Source: Cucumis sativus
Taxonomy: Eukaryota > Streptophyta > Magnoliopsida > Cucurbitales > Cucurbitaceae
DNA length: 64,000 nucleotides
NCBI RefSeq assembly: GCF_000004075.3
Contig: NC_026660.2
Location: 26,973,498 to 27,037,497, forward strand
Direction: 5' to 3'
The translations under genes were made by a program, and so were the position numbers. The notes beneath the pieces are model-generated. The model searched no databases and was not told the origin of the DNA. It saw nothing but the letters and a program-made list of their open reading frames with translations. This document shows positions 38,342-51,510 of this stretch, piece after piece (within the stretch, counting starts at the first letter, position 1; every line of letters starts with the position of its first letter).

Positions 38342-39155
38342 TTAAATTTGTTAAATAATAGTGAAAAGATTGGTTTCTTGAGCATCTATCTATTTAAACA
38401 TTACGACAACTGGAAATCAAATTTTATTTTATAAACAATTATATTTCGAAGGCTTAAAGAATTAATTTCTAAAGATTGTTACAGTAAACTCTAGACAGAT
38501 TGATTGATTTCAAGACCTTATAAACCAATCTGCTAAGTTCAGCCTGTTCTTCTCACCCAGTCAAAACCTACAAGTCACTTTTTAAACACTCATGACCCCC
38601 CTAAAATGCATTTTCTCAAATCTCAACTATGGAATAGCAATCTTAAAAGAGCAAGTTCAAACAAGTTACCTGTCTTCATAGCAGATGTATCAAATATCTC
38701 AATCTAATTCAAGGCTGTCATGCATTCTGTAAATAAAATATAAATAAACGTTTATTAACAGATATTAGTCCTAGTAATTCGTAATTTTTTAAAGAACTTG
38801 TCATTCCTTATTAGGAGGTGGGATGATTTGATATTATGAAATATGATTCTATTTAAAAGATGTCAACCCTTGAACATTTATCAAATCACCTAATCCAACA
38901 GAATTTGATAAGCCATTAAAGTCTAACATCATTCAAAGACCAAAGTTAAAAATATACAGGAAAACCGAGTAGGAAAGAAGGATGAAGACATGACATGGTT
39001 ATTAAAAAATAGAATGGATGATTTTACATGTATTCCAAATCTATAATACACCTACCCTATCCATAGCAAGAAGTTCAAAAGTACAGATATGGACAGCACA
39101 AGTGACTAACCACACGGCCCAAAACCATCAGACTGGGAGGAAAAACAACAGCACG

Positions 39156-40712
39156 CTAATGCTTCTCCATGGGCATGGCATTAAACATTTCCAAATTCAT
39201 CTTGCAATCCTCTCTCAGATCTTTCAGGCTAACAAAACTGCTTTGCTGTAGACCAAGTGAAACGAGAATTACCACTGCTATGTCTTTCCGAGATTCAAGT
39301 AAATGAAAGTGAAGTAGATATTCAAGAATGTAAAAGACTGTACTTTCAGGCCTACACTAGTGAATCCCTCCATACCAACAATGGCATAAAATTGTTATTA
39401 ATTTCGTTAACTAAACTCTTTCAGATTTCCAACAAGGTTCCTCCTCCTTAAATTGAACATTTCAAGAGATCTACAATAACTTCATTCTTTCGTAGACAGG
39501 GTACTTGAAAAGATCAAAGTTCAAAGGTAGATGTACATTTCTGATGGGAAATAGTCCATACAAGTATAAAAGATCCGTACTTACAAGTTGGTTTCCTTCA
39601 TGAGCAAACGTATCTTCCATATGACGGAACAGAGACATCCATTGACCACAAAGATCAAGTTCTAGCTTTGAGCTGGAAGAATTTCCTTGACCATGATAAG
39701 TCTCTTTCTCTTTGCTGCTTTTCTGAGCCAAGATGCTTGCATCTTTCTGGCTTTTCTTAAGTGCTAAAAGAATGAAAATACCATGATAATCAATAAGAAG
39801 GAATAACCCAAGAAGCATGGTATTATGACCACACAAGGAAGAACAATTTTACCTGAAATACGTCCTTTAATGTCCTGGTAATGGAGATCTGACCAAATGT
39901 ATGATGCTGATTACAAAACAGACCAATTTAGATTTTCTGAACACAAATTTTAAAGAACCCCTAGTTACATACATAACTAATGAACTAAATAAACTTGCAT
40001 TCTAATTACCTTTCAAGCAGAACGAACAAGAACATGTTTTAAGCAAGTCGTCATACATGTCTGCATTAGCACAGTTACTAGTCTTAAGTCCTGAGCACCT
40101 ATCCAATCCCAGAGACTTGGAACCCTCTGAAATAGGCATCCTCGACCATTCCGAGGAGTCATGGTTGCTTGAGCCAATTATCCCAACGTCAATATCCTTT
40201 TCGTCATTACTTAAAACAGGATCAACTGCTTCCTCGTTATTATCATTGTTTAGCATAATTCCAGGACACTCTTTCTTGTTATCCTCAGAGCAAGTAGGGA
40301 CTACAGATGTGGGCAAGCAAGGAACTCCCAAAGCTTCACTATCTGTAATTCTGTGTTCACCCTCATGCACAAGATGTGGTTCGTCAATCGGCAAATTACA
40401 CTGCACAGATTGTTTTGGCATCTCAGAAAAAGCAGTATCAGCTTCACTCGAAGCCAGTGAGCAATCAGATTCCTGCTGCTCCTTGCTAAATCTAGACAGC
40501 GCCATTGAATAACATTGTTCTCCGCTCGAGCGTTTACAGTTCTCCTTGACATATTCGTCTTCCCCATCCACAGTTTTCCCACATACATCCCTTGGTTTAG
40601 CACCTGAATGACTCAAAATGGAGGAAAGCTTTCGTTTGAGCGGACGATTGGTTAGGTTTCCAAGGGCCAGACGATTGTGGCCTAACACACCATCAATGTT
40701 ATCCTCCCGCAT
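39156..40712 (-). CDS. Uncharacterised plant protein with C-terminal Cys/WSDLHYQD region
   Basis: Four coding exons in phase: 40010-40712, 39853-39906, 39585-39763 and 39156-39245, giving 341 aa. I do not recognise a named family. The N-terminus has a basic, NLS-like NRPLKRKLSS. The middle (about 45-215) is acidic, Ser-rich and probably disordered. The C-terminal part is compact: CSCSFCLKASYIWSDLHYQD, then KGRISALKKSQKDASILAQK (likely helical), then LCGQWMSLFRHMEDTF and FVSLKDLREDCKMNLEMFN. The short tail exons and the ordered C-terminus suggest a conserved domain there. The start at 40712 is the first ATG; upstream in-frame sequence has none. A 5'-UTR intron at about 40742-41066 is plausible. 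Open frames on the opposite strand (for example 40057-40512) are shadows. The promoter has E2F-like sites. Confidence 0.85.
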
Positions 40713-41239
40713 TATCACACACAGGAAGGGGGGACGCAAATCTGATCAACCAATCTATCTTCTAGAACTTTAATCTCTCGGGCAGAAAAAATCCTAAATC
40801 ATCAGGTTCAAATCCTATTCAGTGTGCTGAGCGAAAAACACAAACACACACACACACATAGAGAAACCCCAATTTTGCAAGATTATGAATATAACAAAAG
40901 AAAGACAAGCAAGAGCGAAAAATAAATGAATAAAAACATAAATAACACAGTAACCCTAGAAAAATCGAGATTCATGGGCAAAATCGTAAGTATAGAATCG
41001 GATGGGTGAGGGGAAAGAAAAGCATTGTAATGTAAAAGTGAGAGAGGCAGAGATTGCGAGAGTAACCTTGAAAAGGATTGGAGGTAGATTTGATTTGAGT
41101 GAGGAGAGGGGAAAATGGGGAAGTAAGAAGAAGGGAAGAGGAGGTCTCGGGGGAAACGGAGGAAATGATAATGCTTTGGGTTTTAATTTATTATTGTTTG
41201 TTTTAGAGGATTAATTTATATATAGAGAGAGAAAGAAGA

Positions 41240-41320
41240 AGCGCGAATGGTGTAAATGTGGAGGCAGGGCCCGCGCTTCCCATTCAAAATGTTGCCGCAT
41301 TCTCGGTGGCGCGCTTTCCC
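41240..41320 (-). promoter_or_regulatory. E2F-like sites upstream of the uncharacterised gene
   Basis: The GC-rich stretch contains GCGCGAA (about 41240; TTCGCGC on the gene strand) and GCGCGCTTTCCCGGC (about 41309-41323). Both fit the E2F consensus TTSSCGSS. Such sites are typical of S-phase and DNA-replication genes in plants. Their position about 180-250 bp upstream of the likely transcription start fits a promoter. Confidence 0.45.
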
Positions 41321-41323
41321 GGC

Positions 41324-42415
41324 ATCTCTTCATCCCCCCCTCCCGCTCCCTTCAAACATCTTTTCTTTTCCCTTTCCCTTTCCCTTTCCCTTTGCCTCCT
41401 CTATTTCTCTATTTTTCTCTTCAATTCTAAACAATCATACCCATCTTTTTTTATTTATTCATGTATATAAATCCTTACAATTTTAAATTTCTTTTCAATT
41501 ATGTCCTACATTTTAAAATTTTCTATTTTTATATTCGATCGTCTAAATTTTTAAAAACATTGTTTGAAGAGTTTTTGTTCCAATAAAAAATATTTTGGCA
41601 TACCAACTAATGTGTAAAAAAGGTCAAACATATTTGATCATAAATTTGAAGACATTTGCAAGTCTGTCTTTTTTGTAACTTGATGTGAAACAAATATTAT
41701 GCAACATTTTCACATAAAACAAAATGGTACATTCTAATATTAATGATTTATGTATATTAAGTGACGTAATTGCAATTTTATGTGAAAAGGGACGCAAATG
41801 TATATAATGCTATAAGTTTATTTGATTAACTTAGGTGTGTATGTCAATATGCATAGTCATTACATTTTAAAAAAATATATAATAGGTTTGAATTTCTTTT
41901 AAAGAAAATGTTTAAGCAAGACTACTGTTAGATTTATTGAGCCATAAAGCAATGTTATAGTATTTAATAAAATGTATATCATTTGAGAGGGGAATGAGTC
42001 CGTGATCTATTGTCAAATCTACCCAATATATAATTGTAAATGATATCATACATGCCTACTAAATTTTAAACATCAAACTATCACCCTTTAAAAATGAGGT
42101 CGTTCAAGTTTATTCAATAGCAATAAGTATTGTTGAAGAACAAATGAGGTCATTCAATTTCACTTGGTCAAAAACCTATATGTGGTCATGAACATTGGAA
42201 TCATCTCAAGTCATGAGCGATAACAGAAATGTAAAAACAAGGGTGTGAGACTAAAAGTTATATTTTTATTTTCCTCAACGTAGGAGGAGAAGTTAGGATT
42301 TTATATAGCTCGGTGGTATGTATGTATGTATATGAATAGCGTTAGCCTTTCATCTAAAATAAGTAAAAGAAAAGGGAAATATACAAAAGAAAAAAAAAAA
42401 CTATAGAATATGTAT
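41324..42415. other. Intergenic DNA
   Basis: A (CCCTTT)n-type run at about 41366-41394, followed by about 1 kb of AT-rich sequence with no supported gene. The last part is probably 3' UTR of the 5-phosphatase gene. Confidence 0.6.
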
Positions 42416-45400
42416 TTAGAGGTCGTAGAAGCTATGTCTTTTGGGTATTACACAATCCTCAAACTGTCCTCTTGGAGCCGCACATGAGTAGCCTTTTCTG
42501 AACTTACTGCTTCTATTTCTCAACTCAACCGCCACCCTAAACTCTCCACAAACTGGCCTGTGATCTGAAAGCCTCGATTCCCTTCGAATATAACACAGCT
42601 GCTCTATCCCATTCCCTCGCCACAATATTCTATCACACCTGAACCAAACACCCACACAAATATACTACTTACAATTTCAATACACACGCATATCACATAT
42701 CACATATTACATGTCAATCACTTAATTCTCACTACTTACCAAGCTGGTGTTCGTCGTTTCTTCTTCGATTTCACCGTCTCCCCCGTGTATGAATCTGAAT
42801 TATGAGTGTACTTGTAAGTGGGTGCAAATTGAATCCTCCCTTCATTGAACCCACTGAACACTCTTCCTGCTTCTCTTTCTACATTCAACTGTAAATACTC
42901 CCGCTTAAGTAAAACAAGAAGCAAAACACACAGAAACACAAAGTCGTCGTAGTACTTAAGTTACGTACCTGATCCTTCTCTAGCAATTTATCCCAATCAC
43001 CGTCCTCTAATAACATTTTGGTATCCTCGTAGCTCAATGACACCCGGTAGTTCAAGTCTCCCAACCATATTATCCGACTGCATTTTCACAATCACGAATT
43101 AAATTAATCATCACAAAGTCCATAGCAAAAACGTTATTATTTTGAAAAGTAATCATAATAGTTGTAATTACTCATGGTCCATAATTCTCTCAGGGGCTCT
43201 TTTATTGGGCTTCTTACAAATCTTGCTGAACTGTGTGCTTTTGATAATCTCAGCAGCATCAGCATTTCTTTTGATTTCATCTCCTTCTTTCTCACCAGAT
43301 GCCAAATGACTGCAAACAAAGCAGAAACTTGTCTCATGCACTGACATGCTAATTGATATGCATCCCTGAAAAAGAAAACCAATACCCAATTATAAATTCT
43401 TCCCCTGTTTTTTCATTTTCATAAACAAATTACCATTTTTTAAAAAAAAAAAAAACCAAACAACCTTGTTTCCAAGTCGACCCATTATCCCTCTTCCAAC
43501 TGTTGAAACTCTAAGATGACCAATATGTGGAACCAATTCCTGTCTTGCCCAAACTGAAAGAAACAAACCCACCATCTGTTTGCTTGAAATAAGCTTGAAT
43601 TTCATCATATCCCCATTCTCTGCTTTTGACGAAGCAAGCTCTGAGATCGAAACGAATTCCTCCATCATCAACCTCCCATATTGCTCATTTGTTGAAATAA
43701 TCATATTCTCTAAATCCGATGTCGCTCCTTCATTCAATTTCCTTAGCCTTCTCTCTCTCGATCCTAATTCAATTGGGCAATTACAAGCCTTCAGTAGACT
43801 ACTGTCAAGTGGCCTCAGGTTCCTGCTAAGCATTTTTAAAGAGGGCTTTTGAAAAAAAGGAAGAGTCTTCGAATCTTTTGATGATCCTTTTGTTGACCCA
43901 TGATCTGACCCACCACCAAACATGGAGTCGCTGTTGTTCCTGGATGGTTTGTTTATAGCTTGGTTTATCAGTGTTAGCCATTTTACTGCCGGTTCGTTGT
44001 CTTCTATAACAAGCACGTTCCCAGCATTTAGTGGAACAATTTCTTGAAACCTATAAATTTTTCCCCCACATTACCAAAACTAATCTGTTAAAAAATTTAA
44101 CTTTTATAATTAATAAGAGAGAAAAACCAATTCATTTTTAAATATTTTACGCACCCAATCACATAAATGTCTGCTGAGTCTTCTACCAGTAAGAAATCTT
44201 CGAGGTTGATGCCATTGTTAGGAGTTTTTCCTCCTACATTCCATGTCGCTGTGAAAATCCTGAACCCCAAACCCATCTTTTTAATTATAAATTTTCAAAA
44301 GAAAAAATAAATGATTAGATCAATTTGAATACGACTACCATAGGCTTGCACGTACCGGAAATTCTTGGTCTCATTTGGTAGAGTCATGGGTGGTTCAAAG
44401 TTGGAGAGGTTTAAGCTTTGGATATCTGAACTTGTGTGTCTTTCTGAAGATTAATAAACAAAAGTGGTAAAAGTTTAGCTCTTTAATACATACCATGAAA
44501 ATTATTAATAGTAATCAAATCAAACCCTTTGGTAATTTGAAGTTAGGTGAAGATGTAGACTTTCCTTTCTTCATAACATTTAAGTACATTGCAATACAAA
44601 TTTCTTTCACTTAGTTCTCCTATTCAGAAAAAGACAAAAGTAACATTTACATCAAACATGTTTAATTATGAACAAGAGTAACACTCTAGAAAGTTCAAGA
44701 GCAGTAGTTAAAAATGGTATTCGATGAGTTTCCATCTTTCACAAATGGCACTCTTTTTAGCTAATTATAAAGTGTTGTATCGATCCAAACAATACGGATG
44801 AGGACTAAATTTGGCTTATGAAATATAAATTTTTAAAATTTGATTGTTTCCTTTCCTTCTCAAATTTAAAACTAGGGAATATAAGATAAGTGATGAAACG
44901 AATCAATTATTTCAGAGAAAAATTGACCTAAACATATACTTCTTTTTCTCTCCGTTGTTACTCAGTCAGATCCTCATCTTGGATGAGATACCCAAGAAAA
45001 TCCAAAAAGTTAGTAGTTCAATGTGCTGATAAGAGTTTTTAATTTTGATCTTAATATCATAAGAAATGTTTTTGTTTTTGTTTTGGGTGGTAACAGATGT
45101 TCATTGTAGGATGAATTGGAGAGAATGTGGCTCACATTTATATAGAGACAATCGTTCTGCCCTACACACACCACAAAGGATGTAAAACATCGTTTTCAAT
45201 AATTAATTAAAACACTGTCTGATTGGAAGCAAAATTCTTCATACTGATCAAAATAATCATATTGTTCGGTAAGCTACCAAAATAGTATTAACATTAATCT
45301 CTCTCAAGTCTTTAACTCATCGCAACGTGTCTTAAAAACCACAACACACATTATTTTCATATATTTCAAATGGTACCTGAAAAACTTTTCTTGATTGTGG

Positions 45401-45855
45401 GAGTTGACTCCATGAAAGCTTGTCTTCTTGAAGCAATTCCTTTCCCTTTAAAACAAAAATGAAACGCATTTTAATTACCAAAAGGGAACAAAACATAACA
45501 AAAGAAGAAGAGATTTATTAGTATTATTATTATTATATATACGTACCAATATCAATGGCGCCATCCCCATAATCTAACTTAAACATTTCCTCCTCCGAAT
45601 TTACCCTTTCGCTCTTCTTTGAACTGAAGATCTTTGGAATAATAGACTGATGGTGCATAAATGCAGGGGAAGGGAGAAAGAACAAACAGAACACATCCAA
45701 TCAATGAAAAAAAAGGTGTATTTGGTGAGAAATTTAAAAGAAAAAGAAATGAATAAAAATACCCGTTTTTTCTTTTCGTTCTTGACGGAGTTGTCCGGTG
45801 AAAGAGCGGGAGAAAGGGGGCCGGGGTTCTTGGAAGTGGTGGCATAGTTCGACAT
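42416..45855 (-). CDS. Type I inositol polyphosphate 5-phosphatase
   Basis: Ten exons in phase: 45763-45855, 45547-45646, 45377-45445, 44356-44443, 44155-44259, 43465-44050, 43172-43365, 42969-43077, 42740-42888 and 42416-42638, giving 571 aa. The enzyme removes the 5-phosphate from inositol phosphates or phosphoinositides. The catalytic domain starts at [16 protein letters not shown] (about 117-132), followed by [13 protein letters not shown]. The long insert of about 150 residues after it is typical of plant type I enzymes. [20 protein letters not shown], the signature [15 protein letters not shown] (about 415-429) and [11 protein letters not shown] (about 495-505), then [10 protein letters not shown], complete the active site. 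The basic N-terminus with no membrane segment suggests a soluble enzyme. Which paralogue it is cannot be told by eye. An overlapping ATG at 45863 is in another frame. Confidence 0.95.
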
Positions 45856-47765
45856 TCATTCATAGAACCCGAAATTCCAATGCATTCAACTCGCGAACAG
45901 AATCGCGAAAGAAGGCACCAGAAAATGGCCGGCGAAGTAACGGACTGGAATTAACCAGCCGGAAAATCTTAATAACTCCAAGATGGGTTATTATTGTTAT
46001 CTTTTTTTTAATCTGTGGCTGTTTATTCATATATATATATATATAATATAAATAAAAAGAGAATATATATTTTTTCTTTTTGGAGGGTGTGTGTTTGAGA
46101 AGTGATTGTGTGTTTGAGGAAATTGGTTATGAGTTTGTGTATTGTGGGGGTGAGAAAATGGGGGCAAAGCTTTCGGAGAATATAATTAGGATTGAAGGGA
46201 TGAAAATGGTTAGAAGTTACAGTTCGTAGCATAAGTCCTGATCATCCGCTAATCTCAAACTCTCCATCAATATATTTACACCTAAACAAAATATACAAGT
46301 CTGTCTTTTTGGAACCACTTTTTTTGAAATTAGTATAATGTCGAAGAAGATTCATAAATTCACTAATACGATCCCATCCTAATCAACCTTTAATTCGGTT
46401 GCATTTCTGCAACACTAGTGAATAAAATAAATTTTGGCATGCCTAGTCTATAATATGCAAATTAAAGGAGATTATTTTGTTTCCTTTTTACCCCCACCTT
46501 TTTAGTATATTCCTATTTTACTCTTTTTGAATTAGACACAATCACTTCAAAATGGTATCTGATTATTTGAATGTATGTGTTGTTGGTTAGGATCTAGATA
46601 GTGTCTGAATGAAAGTGATCGTGTATCTAATTGGTGTATCTTTTTAGATGTACTACGACTACCATCTCTGTTAGATGAACGAAGAGAATAATTAAATTTG
46701 ATAGACCTATTTTCAACCCCATTTCCTCATTCTTTTTACATCAATTTTATTTCTTTTCTTGTCTGGATAAATTCTTAAACCCTCATCCAAATGTGACAAA
46801 ATAAAATTGACTAGAAATTCTAAAAATGTACAAAATTGATTAAACAATCACTCACTTTGGAGATTTTCATTCATGAGGCTGCAACGAAGAAAATATGTTA
46901 TTCAAAAAAACAATAATAATAATATAATGCAATATATATGTACATCAATAGCTTATCTATGTGTCCAATCACATGACAAACTTTTCTTTTAAAAAATAAA
47001 TTTTGTTTTTTGTTTTTTTTTTCTTTGTGATAGAATAAAATGCAGGGAGAGAATATATATATATATATTTTCCTTTTTTGTTGAAGTATCAAATGATTCA
47101 AACCTTCACTTCAATGAATAGGCTTTGTTAAGATTGTCCGGAGCAAAAGATTTAGACTTGGTTGATATTTAAATCAATTAGATTTTGTCAATTGTGTCAT
47201 CGTTAATAATAGTTTTGTAGTTTTTAATTGAACGAATATTGGCACTAATCCTGATTAGAATATCGGGCAGAAACTACGAATATAAGAGTCAGATATTTTA
47301 ATCCACAACATTAAATAATTAGCAAATTGGGTAGTAACTATCATAATTATACTTCGGTTTCTCTACAACTAAACAGATATGAACAATTACAATCAAGTGC
47401 ACGGCGTTCCAGATGAATGAAGAAGAAATTTTGTATCTGTGGCTTCTGTGAAATACCTATTTTTCCTGTTCAAATGCACCTAGTCCTTTCAGGAAGTGCT
47501 TGAGCCAGCTGCAGATAACCTCAATAACACTCCAGAAACAGAGATCACTTCTCCACATACGAGCAACAAACACTTTGTAATTAGTATCAACCGTATGGTT
47601 TTAGAACAAGAAGAAGAAGCAAGCCCCTGTGAGTCCACTGGTTTCCTATTTCATTAGCAACAACAAATAAGCAGATATCTTGTTTATTTCAAAAAAGCTG
47701 GAAAACTATTACTTGAGTAGTTGTAATCTAACAAGTCAAACTTTCATACCTGAATTTTAGGGAGT
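45856..47765. other. 5-phosphatase promoter and intergenic DNA
   Basis: AT-rich with (TA)n tracts near 46030 and 47056 and no supported ORF. The part from about 47400 upward is probably 3' UTR of the phosphoglycerate mutase gene, and its sequence after the stop (AAAATTCAG/GTATGA) could carry a 3'-UTR intron. Confidence 0.55.
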
Positions 47766-49914
47766 TCAGCAAGACATTTCGTCCAACTCTTGCCTGTAAA
47801 GTGCTAGACTCTGCACAAAATATACCAAGAGACAGATGTTTATCAATCAAGTGATGGGATGGAGCAAAACAGACAGAAAAATGTAGCAGTTCTCTGCCTT
47901 TTTCCTTTTAATTTACTTGAGTTGACACATAAGACGTTTGTCTATGCTTCCTAAAGCACCAATATGAATGTCAGCATTTGATTAAGGATCCCCAGTTATT
48001 CCATGGACATTTTCCATATCAATATATACCACAACAGCAACTAATTTGTTCTTTTTTCCACTTTGGTCAATTTTAATCAATGATTAGCATAGCAATATTT
48101 GAAATGAATACTGAAGTTTTGCAAGCAAATATCAAGACGTCAATTATTAAACGACATGAGGTCAATGGAGAGGTAGAAGATTCTTGCCTTTGTTAATGCA
48201 TATACACCAGCTTCTGAAGGACCTACAGGACTTCCTCGCTTCATAAACGATCCCTCCTTGTATATGTAAAGTAATGGTACCCCAGTTGATAGTTCCAAGT
48301 TAATTACCTGTCTCCCAGCATATTAATCATTCACCATCGAAAAACTATACTAGAAGGTAATAACTAACCACATGAACACAAGAATAACGTATAGGAAATG
48401 GTTTCTATACCTCGCAGGTAGTCAATTTTTCTAGATACATGATAATACACCTTAGCGAATTAGCATGGGCTGCAACCATAACATGCTTCCCAGATTGCAG
48501 CCGTGGTTCAATCTACAATTCCTTCTTGCTTTGTGAGAATCATTAAAATAATCAGAGCAATAATTTGAAAGTGCTTACATGTTCCTTAAAATATCCGACT
48601 GCTCTCTGTGAGCACATCTCCAAGCTCTCACCCTCAGGCGGAGGAATATCATAGCTCCGACGCCATTCATGCACTTGCTCTTCACCGTATCTTTCGGAAA
48701 TCTCCTGTTTATTTAATCCCTGTAGCTCACCGTACCTGTATTATACATATGCGTATCAAAATAATTAATCTAATATTCGGACTTCAGATAGAAGGAAAGT
48801 ATAAATCCCAATGAAAAGAGAGAGTACATTCTTTCATTCAATTGCCACGCTCTAATAACAGGAAATGATTGCATTTTAGCCTCATCACTGTAAATTTGAC
48901 TCCATGCCTCTGCCTGTTTACTACAATCATGCATAATGATAGGCACCTGAAAGCATAAGTTTGTCTAAATTTGAAACGTCTTTTCTGAATAATAAAACAT
49001 AATAATAATCAAAACTTTAAATGTAGCTATAGAGGTTAAGTCCCTTGTTATTGTTCTCCTCAGAATCAGTACTAGAAAGTATTCTTCCCCTAAATGAACT
49101 ATGAATTCTAAAATGGAAAGTATTTTCATACAATGATAAAAATGTCTTTGTGGAAGAAAAGAAAATTTCATAAGCTTTCTTTCCTCCTATAATTATATCT
49201 TACGACCGTCTTGGGCAACAAGTATGAAGTTCTGAATTCATGAAAATCAGGTCTAGGCTAATAAAAAATTATCCACTTTTCAAGATGTAAAGAACACGAC
49301 ATAATATAGATACCTTTTTGCAGCGATGTTGAGTCAAAGCAAGCACAGCTGTCATTTGCGAGCGAATTAAAGCAGAAGTATACACAAAGTCTAGTGGTAT
49401 GTTGCAAATCCTCTTACCAGCTTCAATTGCTTCGTCTACACCTCTCCTTGTTAAAGGTACATCAACAGAGCCAGTGAATAAATTCTTCTCATTCCACATT
49501 GACTCACCATGTCGAATTAATATCAGAGCTGTTTCAACTTTAAAATGGGACATTTAATGGACAGCACAAAGAAATTCAATCTCCTAGCTAGGCAACTAAC
49601 AAAATATTAGATGCCATTGTTCCTGATAGGTGACCAGACTTACTTGAAGAAGGGTTCTTAGAATCATCGATATTCAAACGAGAAATAGGTGCAAAATGGT
49701 CCTTAATTGAAGCTTGTGGGGTGGTGGCACAAACAACAGAAAGCTTGTAATTTCTTACACGACAAAACCCTCTTCTAAAGAAAGGAATGTCATTATCATT
49801 ACCCCTCCGGACAAAGGGTGGAGAAAATGCATAGATGTTATGAGGATTTGAATCATTGGCGTGATTACAAAGCTGCAGTGATCCATTGAAGTCGTGAAAT
49901 CCAGGAGAAATCAT
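47766..49914 (-). CDS. 2,3-bisphosphoglycerate-dependent phosphoglycerate mutase, plastid type
   Basis: Seven coding exons in phase: 49644-49914, 49314-49537, 48828-48946, 48579-48735, 48411-48512, 48188-48307 and 47766-47810, giving 345 aa. It interconverts 3- and 2-phosphoglycerate. The first 90 residues are Ser/Arg-rich and probably a plastid transit peptide. The catalytic core begins [20 protein letters not shown], with the phospho-acceptor His in RHGE at about 99-102. [16 protein letters not shown] and [19 protein letters not shown] follow. The second His motif reads AAHANSLR (about 271-278) where the family usually has AHGNSLR. The end, VYALTK joined to [14 protein letters not shown], needs a GC donor (AAG/GCAAGA) in the last intron, 47811-48187. 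If that intron were retained, the protein would end about 17 residues after ALTK. A 5'-UTR intron (about 49916-50126) is likely. Confidence 0.94.
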
Positions 49915-51478
49915 GCTGATAACACAGCACATATCAATGACAGAATATTATTAGAAATGACATGAGAGAAATTTGATAGTACAGGAACAGGCAGCACAAT
50001 ACAATTGGAAATCGGTACGTAAGAGATGAAAAACGAAAAATATGCGAAATTGATAGAAGGACACCAAGAATAGGCATAAGAGCGTAGTAAACATCCAAAA
50101 TCAAAGAGAGGGAAGAGTAGGGTTACGTTGAGCTGGCAGTCCGATTTAGTGGGAGTAGAGAAGCAAGGAGATGGAAAATAGATTTGATCCAAAATGAGAG
50201 GGCACCAAGTTTTGCAGATTCTGAACAGCGTAGAAGGACATTTTTTTACATAGTCGGGCAACCGAGAACACCGGAACGGAGGATGCGCTATCTTTATTCT
50301 TTTTCCTTCTTTTGGTGTATTGTCTTCTTCTTCTTCCTCTTCTTATTTTAAATAAGATCAAAATTAATCAAACCATTATCTCTAAAATTATTTTTAGGGC
50401 TTTCTTTCTATGTTACTCACCCAATTAAATAGGTTAAATTTTAAAATTAATTTCTTTTTAAATCTAACCTACTTTCAAAATATTTATAAAAAAAAAAATC
50501 GTTTAAATAATGATACTTGACGCTTACCAAGATTTTAAGCACACCCTATTAATTTATTATATATATATCATTTTAGTTTTGATTTTAAAAATATGTATCT
50601 ATGACTACATTCCTTTTAGTTTGAAAATTTACTATACCAAATAATAAAAACAACTATGACGATCAAATAACTAAAAAATAATAAATATCTAATAGTAAAA
50701 ACTCTAACAACCTAGGAGTTTTTAAAACGAGAGACTGTTAAAGTCTGTGGCACAATGGGATTTGATAAATACGATCTATATTTGAGAAGCTTCTTTACTT
50801 AGATAAAAAATATTATTGAGATTAACTTAAGTTTAAAGTTACGTTAACAAGCTATCACCATAAGAATTCAACCTTCAATCTCGTAGGACGATATTCCATA
50901 ACGTTTCCTAACATTTACATTTAGAACTTCTGCTCTTTAAGAAACCAAGAAATAATTATACCATAAGAATATCTTTTATCTTCTTCAAAGAAGAACTTTT
51001 GACTCCTTATTTGTAAATGGTCCTAAATATAAGGAATATATATTTTTTTTATTTAAATAAAAAAAATTCATATTTGTCAAATAATCTCGATTAAAATCTT
51101 TTATATAGTATTTACTATGGCTAAACGTTTCAAACAGTCCCGTAAATTTATGAGATATAACAAACATAGTTATATGTACTAAGTACTGTATTTGGTATAT
51201 AAACTTTAAACCAAATAGAGACACTATTTAGGGTTTACTGGTTATATAATCAAACAGGTATTAACTTTATTTCGTATAATTGAACTGTAAATCAATAAAA
51301 GCATGTATACAAACGAATTAATCAGAGTTAAGTTAGTACTCAATCTTGGTTAAATATCTTTTCTATTTATTTATTTTTATCATTTGCAATTGCAGGGAGT
51401 AGGAATGACGCTATATGTGTGTATTTTTATTCTTTCACGTGGGCGAGTTGTGGACTTATATATTTTCTTATTCTTCAA

Positions 51479-51483
<5 letters not shown>

Positions 51484-51509
<26 letters not shown>

Positions 51510-51510
51510 T
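51484..51510. repeat. (CTTT)n microsatellite
   Basis: About six to seven tetranucleotide units. Confidence 0.9.

Larger units (their letters stand above)
32153..39155. other. Intergenic DNA upstream of the ERF gene
   Basis: About 7 kb without a supported gene. It holds a (GGTTT)n run at 32379-32405, a hairpin-forming inverted repeat at 33300-33445, a GC-richer promoter-like island at 33840-34170, a (TA)n run near 34350, and a 12-bp perfect inverted repeat at 38264/38330. The stretch 35770-36060 contains phrases such as TGAACTTTTAATTGTGTGTC that recall dispersed plant repeats, but I cannot assign a family. Confidence 0.55.

Noticed and set aside
40057-40512. 151-codon plus-strand ORF
   Set aside because: It lies antisense to exon 1 of the uncharacterised minus-strand gene, whose frame splices cleanly. 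Its composition is that of a shadow frame.
49915-50261. Upstream in-phase or longer start for PGM (ATG at 49932 or 50261)
   Set aside because: The segment to 50126 looks like a 5'-UTR intron (GTAACC...TTATCAG). Splicing from the 50261 ATG runs out of frame with the transit peptide, so it would at most be an upstream ORF.
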